From: Amorphophallus konjac | Lineage: Eukaryota; Streptophyta; Magnoliopsida; Alismatales; Araceae | Assembly (NCBI GenBank): GCA_022559845.1 | Contig: CM040128.1 | Location: 71,611,247-71,675,246 of the forward strand | Length of the DNA: 64,000 nucleotides | Reading direction: 5' to 3' | In this document: in pieces, positions 46,667 through 57,001 of the stretch | Layout: each line of letters opens with the position of its first letter | Position numbering within the stretch: position 1 is the stretch's first letter | Notes under the pieces: generated by a model | What the model saw: the letters and a program-made list of their open reading frames with translations, nothing else | The model's database searches: none | What the model was told of the DNA's origin: nothing | Made by a program: the position numbers and the translations under genes

Positions 46667-48103
46667 ATGGCCGATCCCCAAGACCATACGTCCGAGTGGT
46701 CAACTTTTGTGGCCAAAATGAATGTCCTCATGGACCGAGCCTTTGGTTTTGCCCCTCTCATTATGAAAGCCGCTCTACCCAACGGGTCCACAACGGAACT
46801 CCATTTCACCGATAGGGAGTCGGATAATTGGGTTTCTCTTGATATCGTGGAGTCTCTCTCCAAGACATGTGAGATTATCCGCGATGGTGATTTTGCTTGT
46901 GTTGAGTTCTATAAGAGGATCGGCTCTGTTCTCTACACCGATGGCGCATGGTGCAGGATCGGCACACTTGTTGGTTCATGCATCATTTTAGGGCAAAAGT
47001 GGTTAGGAGAGAGAAGGGCCAATCTTGACTGGGACAAGAGGACTTGCACCTTATGCCCACCATACCTACCCGGTAAGATCACCCTTAGGGACCCCGTATG
47101 TCCAGCCACCCAGCCCCAGCGGCCCACTCCACCTTCGGATTCGCGCTTGGAGCCACCTCATCCCGAGCCACCCGTATTTCTAACGGGTACATTATACATA
47201 GCCGAGCCGCTTCTTAGTTGGCTCAAGGATGACTTGGTCCCACTCCCTTACCCGTCTATGGACCCTACCCTACCTTTGGTGTCCGTCAACTCCTACCACA
47301 CAACTTTTCAGTCTAGTCACCATGTCGACACTTTGGATGACCTTATTATGGGATTAGATTCACAATGGGAGTTGACGCATCTTTTGGCCCGAGGCTTTGA
47401 CCAACCCGCTAGTCTTAGCTTCACCCATCCGGCCTTAGGATGCATTACCTCCGTGTGCACCGTGGGGTGTGTCACCACGGAGATTCTTCTACTCCTCCCG
47501 ATGCCGGCCGAGTCCGACTTCATTTCCTTTTGCCCGAGGGAGGAAGTTTATTTTCTTCACATGACCATTGTCCCGTTCACTATGATGAATGAAGGTGAGC
47601 ATTCATACCTTCAAGATTTTCACGATTGGGACCGTGTCATGGAGGAACCCATCTCCCTGGGTCATACCTTCTTTGACCCTTTTGACCCCTCCACTAGTGA
47701 AGCTCCCGAGCTATCACCTTCCCTCCACCTCCATGTCATGTTGGAACCCACCATAAGGGGTCATACCTTCTTTGATCCCTTTGACCCCTTCCCTAGTGGA
47801 TCCCTAGACCCTTCATATTCCCTTCACTTCTTCGGGGAAGTCCACCTTCATACCCCTTTCCTACGGGTTGGGTTCTCCATACCCACCAAGCCCGTCCACG
47901 ATACACCTACACCCGGCTCTTCCACACCCAGCTTTCCTAGCCCACTCAAGTCTCCTAAATCTAAAGGGCCGTCCATGCATGACTGGGTCATACTTGGATG
48001 TTTAGGTGTTCCCCATATCACCCATCTCCGGTTACATAACATGCATGCATGGCACACATTCGGGTGTCCTGGTCCGCCGTCACCCATGTACGGGTCGGAC
48101 TAA
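46667..48103 (+). CDS. Single ORF of element D; inactive retropepsin-like domain plus Pro-rich tail
   Basis: 478 residues from the ATG at 46667 (MADPQDHTSEW), uninterrupted. An upstream in-frame start at 46592 is possible but lies in the leader. Residues about 36-128 look like a retropepsin fold: FTDRESDNWVSLDIVESL sits where plant retrotransposon proteases have D-S-G-x-x-H-x-F-V-S, and CIILGQKWLGERRANLDW matches the V-I-L-G-x-D-W-L-x-x-H motif. The D-S/T-G triad is absent, so catalysis is unlikely. Residues 145-170 are Pro-rich. A 33-residue unit with HTFFDPFDP is repeated at 47645 and 47744. No zinc knuckle, RT or integrase. I do not recognise the whole protein; the protease likeness is inferred from motif order, and a structural Gag-like role is possible. 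Confidence 0.65.
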   Translation: MADPQDHTSEWSTFVAKMNVLMDRAFGFAPLIMKAALPNGSTTELHFTDRESDNWVSLDIVESLSKTCEIIRDGDFACVEFYKRIGSVLYTDGAWCRIGTLVGSCIILGQKWLGERRANLDWDKRTCTLCPPYLPGKITLRDPVCPATQPQRPTPPSDSRLEPPHPEPPVFLTGTLYIAEPLLSWLKDDLVPLPYPSMDPTLPLVSVNSYHTTFQSSHHVDTLDDLIMGLDSQWELTHLLARGFDQPASLSFTHPALGCITSVCTVGCVTTEILLLLPMPAESDFISFCPREEVYFLHMTIVPFTMMNEGEHSYLQDFHDWDRVMEEPISLGHTFFDPFDPSTSEAPELSPSLHLHVMLEPTIRGHTFFDPFDPFPSGSLDPSYSLHFFGEVHLHTPFLRVGFSIPTKPVHDTPTPGSSTPSFPSPLKSPKSKGPSMHDWVILGCLGVPHITHLRLHNMHAWHTFGCPGPPSPMYGSD

Positions 48104-48542
48104 CATTAGATATGTCTAGGGTCATATGTGAGTCGGTGTGTTTTCCTTGTGTGGTTTATTTTGTGTGGTTTGTTTGCATGGTTTGTGTGTTGTTAGTCTG
48201 CATGAGTCTTGTGCAAGCTCGTTGTCGGTCTCTTATGAGTAAGAGGCGAGTGGACTCACTTGATGAGTATGGGATCGGTTCTACTTTATACCCGGATCAG
48301 TCACCTACAAGGACTCAGCGGTGATTCCTAGTGAGTCTTCGAGCTACTTCCTTCCCTTTTGAGAGTGCCCCACACGGAGTGTCCACCTTTAGCCCATAGC
48401 AGTTTGTGCATATCGCGTATATATGGAATGAGCAGGTACCGATCACTTGGAGTGGAGCATACCTGCGCTACTTGGCACGGAGACAGATCCGCCGGAGTAC
48501 TCGAGCATCCCTACCCCTACTCGACGGGGTCGAGTTCCTCCT

Positions 48543-48555
48543 ACCCGGGGAGAGT
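48543..48555 (+). other. Polypurine tract of element D
   Basis: acccggggagagt precedes the 3' LTR start TGATGGG at 48556. It is less pure than the tracts of the autonomous elements. The stretch 48104-48542 is untranslated and holds no gene. Confidence 0.65.
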
Positions 48556-50635
48556 TGATGGGAATCGACGCCGAGCTAGTACTTTTCATATTGCATTTAT
48601 ATCCTTTAGTTTATTTTTATATCCACGGGAAAGTATACGCGTAATTGTACGACTTTATCGGCCAATGCGTCACTCCCGTAGATTATGCGGGTTTCTATGT
48701 AATTTGCCCATGGAACCAGCAAGGGCGCCCTCAGCCCTTTCCCATTGGTCCACCTAGACCATGTGGGGCTGGTCAACCAGCCTAGGTGGCCTTCTAGATG
48801 AGTGGACTAGTCATATGCCACATGGGTAGACAAAGGGTTAAGAATGTCAACATTCTACACCCATCCCACCTACCCCCATTCAACCTTCCATTCAAAACCT
48901 ACCCATAGTCAATAGGCCGCCCCCCCCCCTTCATTTTTTAATGTTTTTTTTTGTGTTTGTGGCATGCAATCTCAGCCCTTCAATCCCCATCCCTAGATCT
49001 AAGGGTGGATAATTGATTTGGTTGGAATCATATAAAAGATTGTATTTTTATGTGAAAATCAATGAAAATCAGAATTTTGTTGAATGAGCAAGAGCTAGCT
49101 GCGCCCCCAGCCCTCTCTCCTCTGGTTCTCCCCTTCCCAAGCCTCCATTCTAGAGTGGTATCTCCTTTCCCCACCCTCCGGTGATCATCGGTGCCGCCGC
49201 CGCCGCCGTTCGTGCCGCCATCGAGCCGCCGCTGCAGTTCTGTCTGCGCAGTACCACAGCAACTTCCACGAAATTCCCACCTCAGCCATGAGCTCAGATC
49301 GAGCTGGGAATTTTACTGGGTGTTCCATAGGTGTCAAGAACATCCCCTAAATTTTTGTTTGTCATTCAGATCCCGTTTAGTATTTTTAGATTTTCGTCCA
49401 CTCTACCACTTCTATTCTATCTGCTGTCTATTTCCATTTTCACCTGCCCTGAGTTTTAGGTCTTAGGCCCACTTTTTGATTTTTGTTCATCCCACAAAGT
49501 TTACTAGCGTTTCCTTCCATCCACCCCTTCATCCAAAATTTTTCTTAATTTTTGGTTCGTCCATCTCATATTTTCTAAAAATCGTTCTCAGTCCCATCTA
49601 CAGTTCTGTCCATCTGTTCCCAGATCTGACCACCAGTCACTCAAAAAATCATATCAAATCACCCCCACCTCCAACTCCAATTTCCAAAATTGTCCCAGTT
49701 CCGTGGTTTGATTATCTACAACTTTTAAGAAGGGCTCAAAGTCCGAATCCCACTGTAAGTAAGCGGTCAATGGCCTTTTACAGGGATCTGATATGCTGAT
49801 CTGAGATTTCTGGAGCAGTGGAGCAGAAGATTGAAAAATATCTAAGGCCCTGGTCCGCATAGGTTCAGAGGAATCCACTGGCCCTACGTTTGAGGATTTT
49901 GAGTCCTCTTTCCAACGGCACTGGTTTCGTCGCATTCTGGCGACGGGGCTGATCACAGCGGCCATTTTCGTCCGAGCGCGCGCTGCAAAACAGCAGCAAC
50001 CAGCCCGTGGGCAGCAATTCCGACGGGTACCGAACGGAGCCGCCCGGCCTCCGATCGCCGTTCCGGCGTGCCGCCAGCCCGGGGATCGCTTCTACCAGTG
50101 TTCCCACCACAGCGGTGACACCGGGTCCCACACGGCCCCTCCGGACAGCGCGTGGGCCCCACGGTCGTGATTACGCGTGTAGCCGAATCAACACACGAAG
50201 CTGCCCGTCATCCCGAATTCGGTCCTCCCGGGCCCATTTGTGTCGCCCTTTACCTCCCTGCGTGGAGTGGGCATATTCCCATTGCTGCAATTATTATGTG
50301 TTAAGTTCCCCGGGAGTACGAGTTTCGGCCGGGTCCGTCATCCCCACGCCGAGCGCGTGGAGGTATCGTTCTCGCTCCCTACACTCGGCATTTGCTTATT
50401 TTCATATATACTTGTTTATGCCGCTGCTAGAGAGCATGATAGGGTAACTAGCTCGCTTTCTATTTGTATCACCGCTGCTGCGAGAGTGAGCATTACCGTC
50501 CCGTGACCCGATCCGGGCACGAAAGAGAGAGCCGACCACCCTAGCTCTTGCCGGTTTCTCAACCGCGCACGTCCGACGCTTCCCTCGTTAAGGGACGATC
50601 GCGAGCTTGTCGTGTCCGTATCTCGTCCCGCATCA
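48556..50635 (+). repeat. 3' LTR of element D
   Basis: Aligns end to end with 44256-46332 with scattered substitutions and a longer C-run near 48918. It ends CATCA, followed by the target duplication tgttg. Confidence 0.93.
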
Positions 50636-50640
50636 TGTTG

Positions 50641-51325
50641 GATGCCAAAAGCCCAACAATATTTAACTCCACAGCAGACCCACATACCCACGTGAGTTCC
50701 CTCAAGGGCCAACATGCAACCCAAATAACCACCCGGGATAACCCAACCCACGTGTGTCTCACACAAAACCAACGCATATATGCATGATCGACGCTGCATG
50801 GGTTTAGCTTTTAGGGTTTTGGAAACCAGAAAGGGCAGGCGGCTGTATTAACGGTAAGGGAATCATCAACGTAAGGTAAGGTTTAAAAACCTTGCTTTCG
50901 TTAGTTTATCACCCAGTTTAGGATCTCCTCTCTATAAAACTCAACCCCATCAAACGAGAGAACCCCATTTGTTGCCGTGCTGCCTACGTCTTCCTTCTCC
51001 CTCCTGCGGACTGCCTACAACGAGAAGAGCACAGGGACTCTTCTTCTACGTCTTCCTGCCACTGATACGTGAAGGAGCCCACCTCTGCATCCATTTTTCA
51101 TCCTCCTGCTTGCGTCGTCTTCTTCCTCTTCTTCCTACTGACTGTAACGTGAAGGGGCGAGCATCTAGCTCTTCTTCATCCTGTTGGCGGACGTGAGAAG
51201 GGAGAGCCTCCATCATCTTCTTCCTCTACGATTGCTCTGTTTAAAACAGAGTACCGTAACAGCATCGGTTCTTCACTGTTCATCCCTTCAAATCACTAAA
51301 AAGGTAGGTTTTCTCTACTCCTTTG
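50641..51325 (+). repeat. 3' LTR of copy B, second fragment
   Basis: Resumes the LTR interrupted by element D (ggatgccaaaagccc matches 23375 onward) and runs to 51325, where the Tat-like element is inserted after ctttg. It retains the TATA box at 50933-50939. The remaining 2.3 kb of this LTR presumably lies beyond the window. Confidence 0.9.
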
Positions 51326-53078
51326 TGTTGACACCCGTTTTATACCCAATAAGTCGGGTCATCTCCTTATTTCATTTTATATGATGCTCCGAGTTGTTCA
51401 TTCTTTGATTAGTCTCTTGATCAGTTGAAGCCTGTTTCTTGGGTCTTAATTCCTAGATTAAGATGTGGCTCCCGGTGGCATTTCGTTGGATGAAGCTTAG
51501 CAAAACCCTTCACTCTATTTTTGGAACCTCAATGATAATAACGGTCTCAGTCAGGCGCGTTGCTTCCTTCTGACGGATAGAACCTGGGCCGTTACTTTTT
51601 GAAGAGCCTAAGGCTTAAGGCCTCATTTTTCAAAGCTTATCCTTTTTTATTACACGTTGATAATAATGGTCTGTCGTACAGCCGTTGTTTCACTATGACG
51701 CCATATGCCTTGGCCGTCGCTTCCTTGAAGAGTCCTATTGTTTGGATCTTCTTCCCGTTGATCTTATCTCTTTGGGATAGGGTTGAAAATGGCGGTCGTT
51801 CCTTGATGCGTTACTTCCAAGTGGCGGTCTGTCGTGCAGCCGTTACTTCCTTCCGAGAGTCCTGGCAGTTCAGGCCTTTTCTCTGCTACTCCGTGGTCGA
51901 GATAAGGATATTGGATTGACGTTATCTCTTTCAAATCTGATCATCAGGACCCCCCGTTTGTTTCTATGGACTCTTGGTGATATTATCTTCGAGGATTTGC
52001 TAAGATTTATCCCTCTTTCCTGCTGAATTATCCTCTGCTCGACCTAAGAGTTTGAGGGTCTATAAATAGAACCCTTGACTTCATGGCCAAAAGGAGGAGA
52101 TTTGAATTCGCGACGAAGTGCTGCCGAACTCAGGAGCCATCTTCATCCAAGAGGAGCTGCTTCCCACGTCCATCCATCTTCTAATCAAGGGAGTACTTTA
52201 GTTTTGTCTTTCAAGTTCATCCTTGCATGCTTGAGTTCTTCCTTGGTTTTTCTCAAACAAAGCATTGTCCCTCCTCTTCCTCCACGTTTTTTACTGTTCT
52301 TTAAGCATACAAACATCCTCCCAAACTTTTAAAAACACCCAGAGGGGTTAAAAAACCAAAAACTCCCCTGTAATTCCCTCTCCTTTTGATGTTCTTAAAC
52401 TCTTTAAGAATTGATGCTATGCTTGTGAAGAGGGCTAATTGAGGTTGTCTTGTCTTGTCTTTCTACATCTTTGGCAGGTTTCAGGTTCATTAGCACGAGG
52501 CCCAAGTCTTCTAGCCGGCTGGAAGAGTTGGAGTTAAAAGAATTCAAGCTTTACTACTGCAGGTTACCTAACGATCTGGTGCAGGCGCGTCACTCTCTTC
52601 CGGCGGTCTATCGTACGGCCGTCGCTTCTAAGCGACGCACGGGGTTCTGGCCGTTACTTCCAAGTTGATCTGCAGGCTTTCCTTGGTTTTCTCTCCCGTG
52701 GGCGGGTGTTTCATCCACCTATTTCCATGGTACATTCGAGTCTTTGACTTGTGTTTACTTTGGTGGCGATCACGTCTTTCCTTGGTATTGGGCATTAGCT
52801 GTCTTCTTCATCACATCTTTATTTCCCTTGCTTGTTCCACCCCTAGCGGTGTGTTTTTATTTATTCCTTGCTCCACGCCCCGGCGTGTGTTTTTTTCCTT
52901 TTCCTTAGCGTAATTTGATTGAGATAGCATGCCCATGCTAGAGCTAGCTATGATTGCCTAGGTCCATGTTCACATGTTCATAGGTTTGAGTAGATCTTTG
53001 ATTGCTTGTTTGTCATCTTGCCATATTACTTTACAAACCTCAAAAGTAAGATAAAAGATAGGCAAATAAATATCAACA
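51326..53078 (+). repeat. 5' LTR of the Tat-like element
   Basis: 1,753 bp, beginning TGTTGACACCC and ending TATCAACA, so TGTTGA/TCAACA form the inverted ends. It contains a canonical TATA box at 52061 and several GGCGGTCTGTCGT-CAGCCGTTACTT type dyads (51662, 51822, 52601). No second copy is in the window, so the right end is set by the inverted terminus and the PBS spacing. Confidence 0.8.
52061..52068 (+). promoter_or_regulatory. TATA box in the Tat-like LTR
   Basis: TATAAATA in a GGTCTATAAATAGAACC context, a textbook plant TATA box about 740 bp into the LTR. Confidence 0.75.
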
Positions 53079-53088
53079 GATAATTTTT

Positions 53089-53106
53089 TGGCGATCACGG
53101 TGGGAC
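53089..53106 (+). other. Primer-binding site of the Tat-like element (tRNA-Arg-like)
   Basis: TGGCGATCACGGTGGGAC begins ten bases after the LTR end. It resembles the TGGCGAC-type PBS used by Ogre and RIRE2-like Tat elements and differs from the Met-tRNA PBS of all other LTR elements in this window. Confidence 0.75.
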
Positions 53107-54151
53107 AACTTGTGCCAATCGTGCTTCTGATTCTTGTCTAAACCTGCCATCATCTGTTTGTTCAAATTGTCTTTTGTTTCCTTCGTATTCATTGCTCATT
53201 CTGGTTTTCTGAGTCCTCTGACGGTCCTATGTCCCCGCGTCACAGTCGTCTGACGCAGGGGCATTAGGCCGCCGCTTTGGTTCTGCTGTGTGAGCTTTCA
53301 CGGGCTTTCCGGTTACTTCGGTCAGTTTTTGGTTCCCTGGCTCATCTGACGGTCTCATCCCCCCGCGTTATATATTATCCGGCGGTCTGGCCTTCGACCG
53401 TTATTGTTCTCTGACGCAGGGGCCTTCGACCGTTACTCTCCTGGCAGGTACGCATCCGAGGTGCATTTATTTCCGTAGTTTTTGCTATGATTTATTGCTT
53501 GGGTGACACTTGACCCTCCTCTTGCTTTGCTCATATCTGCATATCATGGTGTGCACTATTGATTGTTAGATTGTTAGGTTAGACTTTGCATGCACTCCGG
53601 TGCACACAGGGTCATTCATCTTGTCATATCTTAGCTTGCATTTTCCTACCTTGTTGTGAGGACCTCTCGTCTCCATATTCCTTGGGGCCGACTAGGAAAT
53701 CACAGCAGGGACCTCCATAAGTCTCCGCGAGCCGTGGATTCCCACATGGACGCCGGGCTGGTTGTACCTTTCCCACCCCGTGTCTAGGGTTGCATAAGTG
53801 ATTGAGTGGTTACACTTAGAGTCGAACCAAGTCCCATATCCATCTCCTATTAGGAACCCATTGTTGAGAGCACATATCGATCAATTCACTAAAGTTCCGA
53901 AGGAGAAATCATAAGAATCTTGTCGCATCATTTTAAACAACTTGCTTGATTTTTGAGTGTCTTCATCTTTTATCACTTGCATCTTGTCAGAATCACCTAA
54001 GTTTGATTGCTTATTGTGTGTTTTGTGTTGGTTGTTTTTGCGTTTTGTCAAGGTTGTCTGTTGCATGTGGAGTTATTTTCGTTCGTCTGAATCGTCTCCT
54101 CGAGTCACTCCCTCCTTCACGTTCTATTCCAATCCCCTCTTCGAATCTACC

Positions 54152-56005
54152 ATGGCATCCTTCAATCCTCCGCGCTCCCAAGAGGACTCTCTTCCTCAAG
54201 GGCTCCTTGAGAACCCCCCTAGGGTTGCCACCTTTCCCTCCGGAGAAGGGACTGCCCCTCTCCCGTCCTCCACATCTGTGGGAGGTAGTCAAGGTACCCC
54301 TTCTCTTCCCACTCCTTCCGCGGGCTCCGTCCTTCACATGATGGCCCAATTGGACCCGACCCAACTTCAAGTCCTATATCAAGCTATGCAAGGGTCCAAC
54401 GCTTCTCCCTCCGCCGCTGTTCAAGGTCAATCTAATCCTTCCATTATCGGGCCGTCCGTTCAGCCCACTCCGATTGACCTCACTCCGGTCCAACCTCGGA
54501 CCATCACTTTCGCCGGCATGGAGATGGGCCAATCTTCCAATTCAGCCCATCAGTCTTTTGATAAAGGGAATTCGCCTATCCCTGCTTTTGTCCAGGTGGA
54601 TCATCACAATTCTGGTTTGGTGGCTTCACAGCTTCTCATGAACCCTTCTGATTTCTTACACCCTCAGCAAGGGGTGGCCCAAACTCACTCCCATCCGGGC
54701 ATATCTCAGGCCCAATATCCTTCCTACGGGCCCCCTGTCTCCACTGTCTATGGGCCTCCCCCTTCTGCTACAGTCATTCCATCCGCTCCTCAAATACAAT
54801 CGGCGTCCTTCACTACCCCTGCTCCCTCCCAAGAGCAGGACTTGCTTAACAAGTGGGCCGCCATGCAGCAACAACTCGACTTCCTCCAGAAAAGGGTTGG
54901 CCCACAATCCTTGGCCGATATTCCTATTCCGAGCTTCCAGAACATTCGGTTCCCTCCGCAATCAGAGCTCCCCAACTATCGCAAGTACAATGGGAACAGC
55001 AATCCCTTTATCCATATGAGGGATTTTCTATATGAATCGGCGCAGTTCCAGTATGATGATCGCCTCATGGCGTATTTATTCCGCCGATCCTTAGATGGAG
55101 TTGCTCTGGAATGGTTCTATTCTCTGCCGCTGGAAGAGGCCGAGAGTTTCAAGGTAGTTAAGGACAAATTCATTCAGCGGTTTCAGGACAGGGTCGGGCC
55201 AGAATATTCTTTTACAGATCTAGTAGCAGAGAAGATGAAGCCAGAGGAAGACTTCGCCACCTATGCAGACAGGTGGAGACAAATGGCCGCTAGAGTGCCC
55301 GGCCATATTCCGGAGGAAGAAAAGGTCAAACTGCTAATTTCTAATGCCACCCCGACCTTCCGCAACATCCTGGCAATGAATGATATAGCTAATATGCATC
55401 AACTCTACAGCCGGACGCGCTTCATACAGACTCAATTCAAGGACTCCCCTATCCATTCTCTTTTCAAAAACCAAAAGCCCAAGTACCATAAGAAACCGCA
55501 AGGGCCGGTTACCGAAGGAGTTCAAACAAACGAGCAAGTACAAGCCATTGCTTTTCCCTTTCAAGCCGCACCCTTCCGCTACAACCAAAACCCCCGCAAT
55601 CCACAAAACCCCTCTCCACAAAACTTCCAGGCCACTCCACAAAACCCTCCCCCCGCCTTCACCATTCCACAAAACACCTTCGCCGCACCACAAAAACCAC
55701 CGCCACCATCGCAATATCATAACGTCCCTCCACCCAACGGCTACAACAACAACAACCCTAATAGCAAGCGCCCGGCTCCCAGGAGAGCCCAGTATCCTCC
55801 ATTACCAGAGACACTTACAGATATTTTCTCGGCACTTATGTCAGTAAATGCAATCCAACTTCCTCCGGAACGGCCTGTTTGGAACCCGGCGGTTGATCAG
55901 ACTAAATATTGTATGTTCCATAGGCAGCCAGGCCATACCATAGAAGGATGTTTTCAGTTCCGAGATCTGGTATATGACCTTCATGAAGGGCAGAGAATCG
56001 ACTAG
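54152..56005 (+). CDS. Gag of the Tat-like element
   Basis: 617 residues from the ATG at 54152 (MASFNPPRSQ); the frame is open upstream to 53957, but the earlier part looks like leader. The N-terminus is Pro/Ser-rich. The gag domain proper covers residues about 270-460, with RKYNGNSNPFIHMRDF and a GVALEWFYSLPLEE motif. A Pro/Gln/Asn-rich linker follows, then a C-x2-H-x4-H-x4-C variant knuckle (CMFHRQPGHTIEGC) near residue 590, as usual in Tat and Athila gag proteins. It ends at TAG 56003. The same frame continues beyond the stop through 56722 and 57001 into protease. Confidence 0.85.
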   Translation: MASFNPPRSQEDSLPQGLLENPPRVATFPSGEGTAPLPSSTSVGGSQGTPSLPTPSAGSVLHMMAQLDPTQLQVLYQAMQGSNASPSAAVQGQSNPSIIGPSVQPTPIDLTPVQPRTITFAGMEMGQSSNSAHQSFDKGNSPIPAFVQVDHHNSGLVASQLLMNPSDFLHPQQGVAQTHSHPGISQAQYPSYGPPVSTVYGPPPSATVIPSAPQIQSASFTTPAPSQEQDLLNKWAAMQQQLDFLQKRVGPQSLADIPIPSFQNIRFPPQSELPNYRKYNGNSNPFIHMRDFLYESAQFQYDDRLMAYLFRRSLDGVALEWFYSLPLEEAESFKVVKDKFIQRFQDRVGPEYSFTDLVAEKMKPEEDFATYADRWRQMAARVPGHIPEEEKVKLLISNATPTFRNILAMNDIANMHQLYSRTRFIQTQFKDSPIHSLFKNQKPKYHKKPQGPVTEGVQTNEQVQAIAFPFQAAPFRYNQNPRNPQNPSPQNFQATPQNPPPAFTIPQNTFAAPQKPPPPSQYHNVPPPNGYNNNNPNSKRPAPRRAQYPPLPETLTDIFSALMSVNAIQLPPERPVWNPAVDQTKYCMFHRQPGHTIEGCFQFRDLVYDLHEGQRID

Positions 56006-57001
56006 GCCGAAATGCATAGGGCCATTGTGGAGATTAAAGAGAAGAGAAGGCAGCCGCAGGGGCAGCAAGTGCAGCAGCATCAAGCACCGCAGCCGCAACA
56101 GCCGCCACAACAGCAGCAACCACAGCAAGTACAAGACCTGGGCATCCACCAGAACCCGATGCCGAATCATCCACCCGCTCCTCCGTAGCAGCCGCCGGCA
56201 CCAGCGCAAGTAAACGTGGTTCAACCACCGGCCCCCAACGCCGGGTGGTCTTTTGATGATGATGGCGCCACACCGCAAGTAATGGCCTTCCACCACAACC
56301 CCCGCAATCCTTCCTTCATCCTCCCTACACAACCAACACCCCCTCCGCTCGTCCTGCCATCTACACCCGCTCCAGCAAACCCTCTACCGCTCTCCATCCC
56401 ATCATACCCTCCAACACTTACTACCCTCGCCATCATCACACCACCACCTAATCCTTCGCCCACTCTCAAACATCCGCTAGCCTTCCCTCCACCCGCATCT
56501 ACATCCATCACCACCCTGCCTTCCACCAATCCTTCATCCATCATCCGCGCACCGCCCATTAAACTCACCAACCCTACGCTCCACCAAACCGCCTCCCCCA
56601 CACCACCAGTTCCATTCACCCATCCCGTAGGGCCCATCATACTATCTTCAGATGCCGCAGCAAGCTGTGCTTTGAGGAGCGGGAAGATGTTCCATCAGAA
56701 TTACGTTACTTCTAATCCCTAGTCCTCTCAGCCGGTGGCCGAGCAAGAAGAAACTGGACCTTTGCCGGGTACTCAATATGACTTGCTGCATCATCTGGAT
56801 CGAGTGCCCGCCAAAATATCTGTGCTGGAGCTGATCAAAAGGTCTACCCTTCATCAAGATGCACTGAGGGATTTTCTACAGAAGGTAATGGTTAGCGAAG
56901 ACATGGCAGTTGATAGCCTACCGACGGCACTGGCAACCATCTCCAAAGGGCCGGCAATCACGTTCTCTGAAATCGAGCTTGCACCTCCGGGGGCTCGGTA
57001 A
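56006..57001 (+). pseudogene. Gag-protease linker, in the gag frame with stops
   Basis: The frame is that of gag and pol and contains TAG 56186, TAG 56720 and TAA 56999. The first part is Gln- and Pro-rich low complexity. The last part (56750-57000) includes YDLLHHLDRVPAKISVLEL, a segment that normally precedes the protease in Tat elements. It could be decayed coding sequence, or partly a region removed by splicing as described for Ogre; the sequence alone does not decide. Confidence 0.6.

Larger units (their letters stand above)
44256..50635 (+). mobile_element. Non-autonomous LTR retrotransposon D with a single novel ORF
   Basis: 6,380 bp with LTRs of 2,077 and 2,080 bp that begin TGATG and end CATCA, and a perfect 5-bp target duplication tgttg (44251-44255 and 50636-50640). 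A Met-tRNA-type PBS lies at 46336 and a polypurine tract at 48543-48555. The 2.2 kb interior codes for no RT, RNase H or integrase, only a 478-residue protein. It must be moved by proteins of another element. The LTRs differ by about two percent by eye, so the insertion is fairly recent. Confidence 0.9.

Noticed and set aside
56221..56640. 139-codon minus-strand ORF opposite the Tat linker
   Set aside because: Gly/Val-rich shadow of the Pro/Thr-rich low-complexity region on the other strand.
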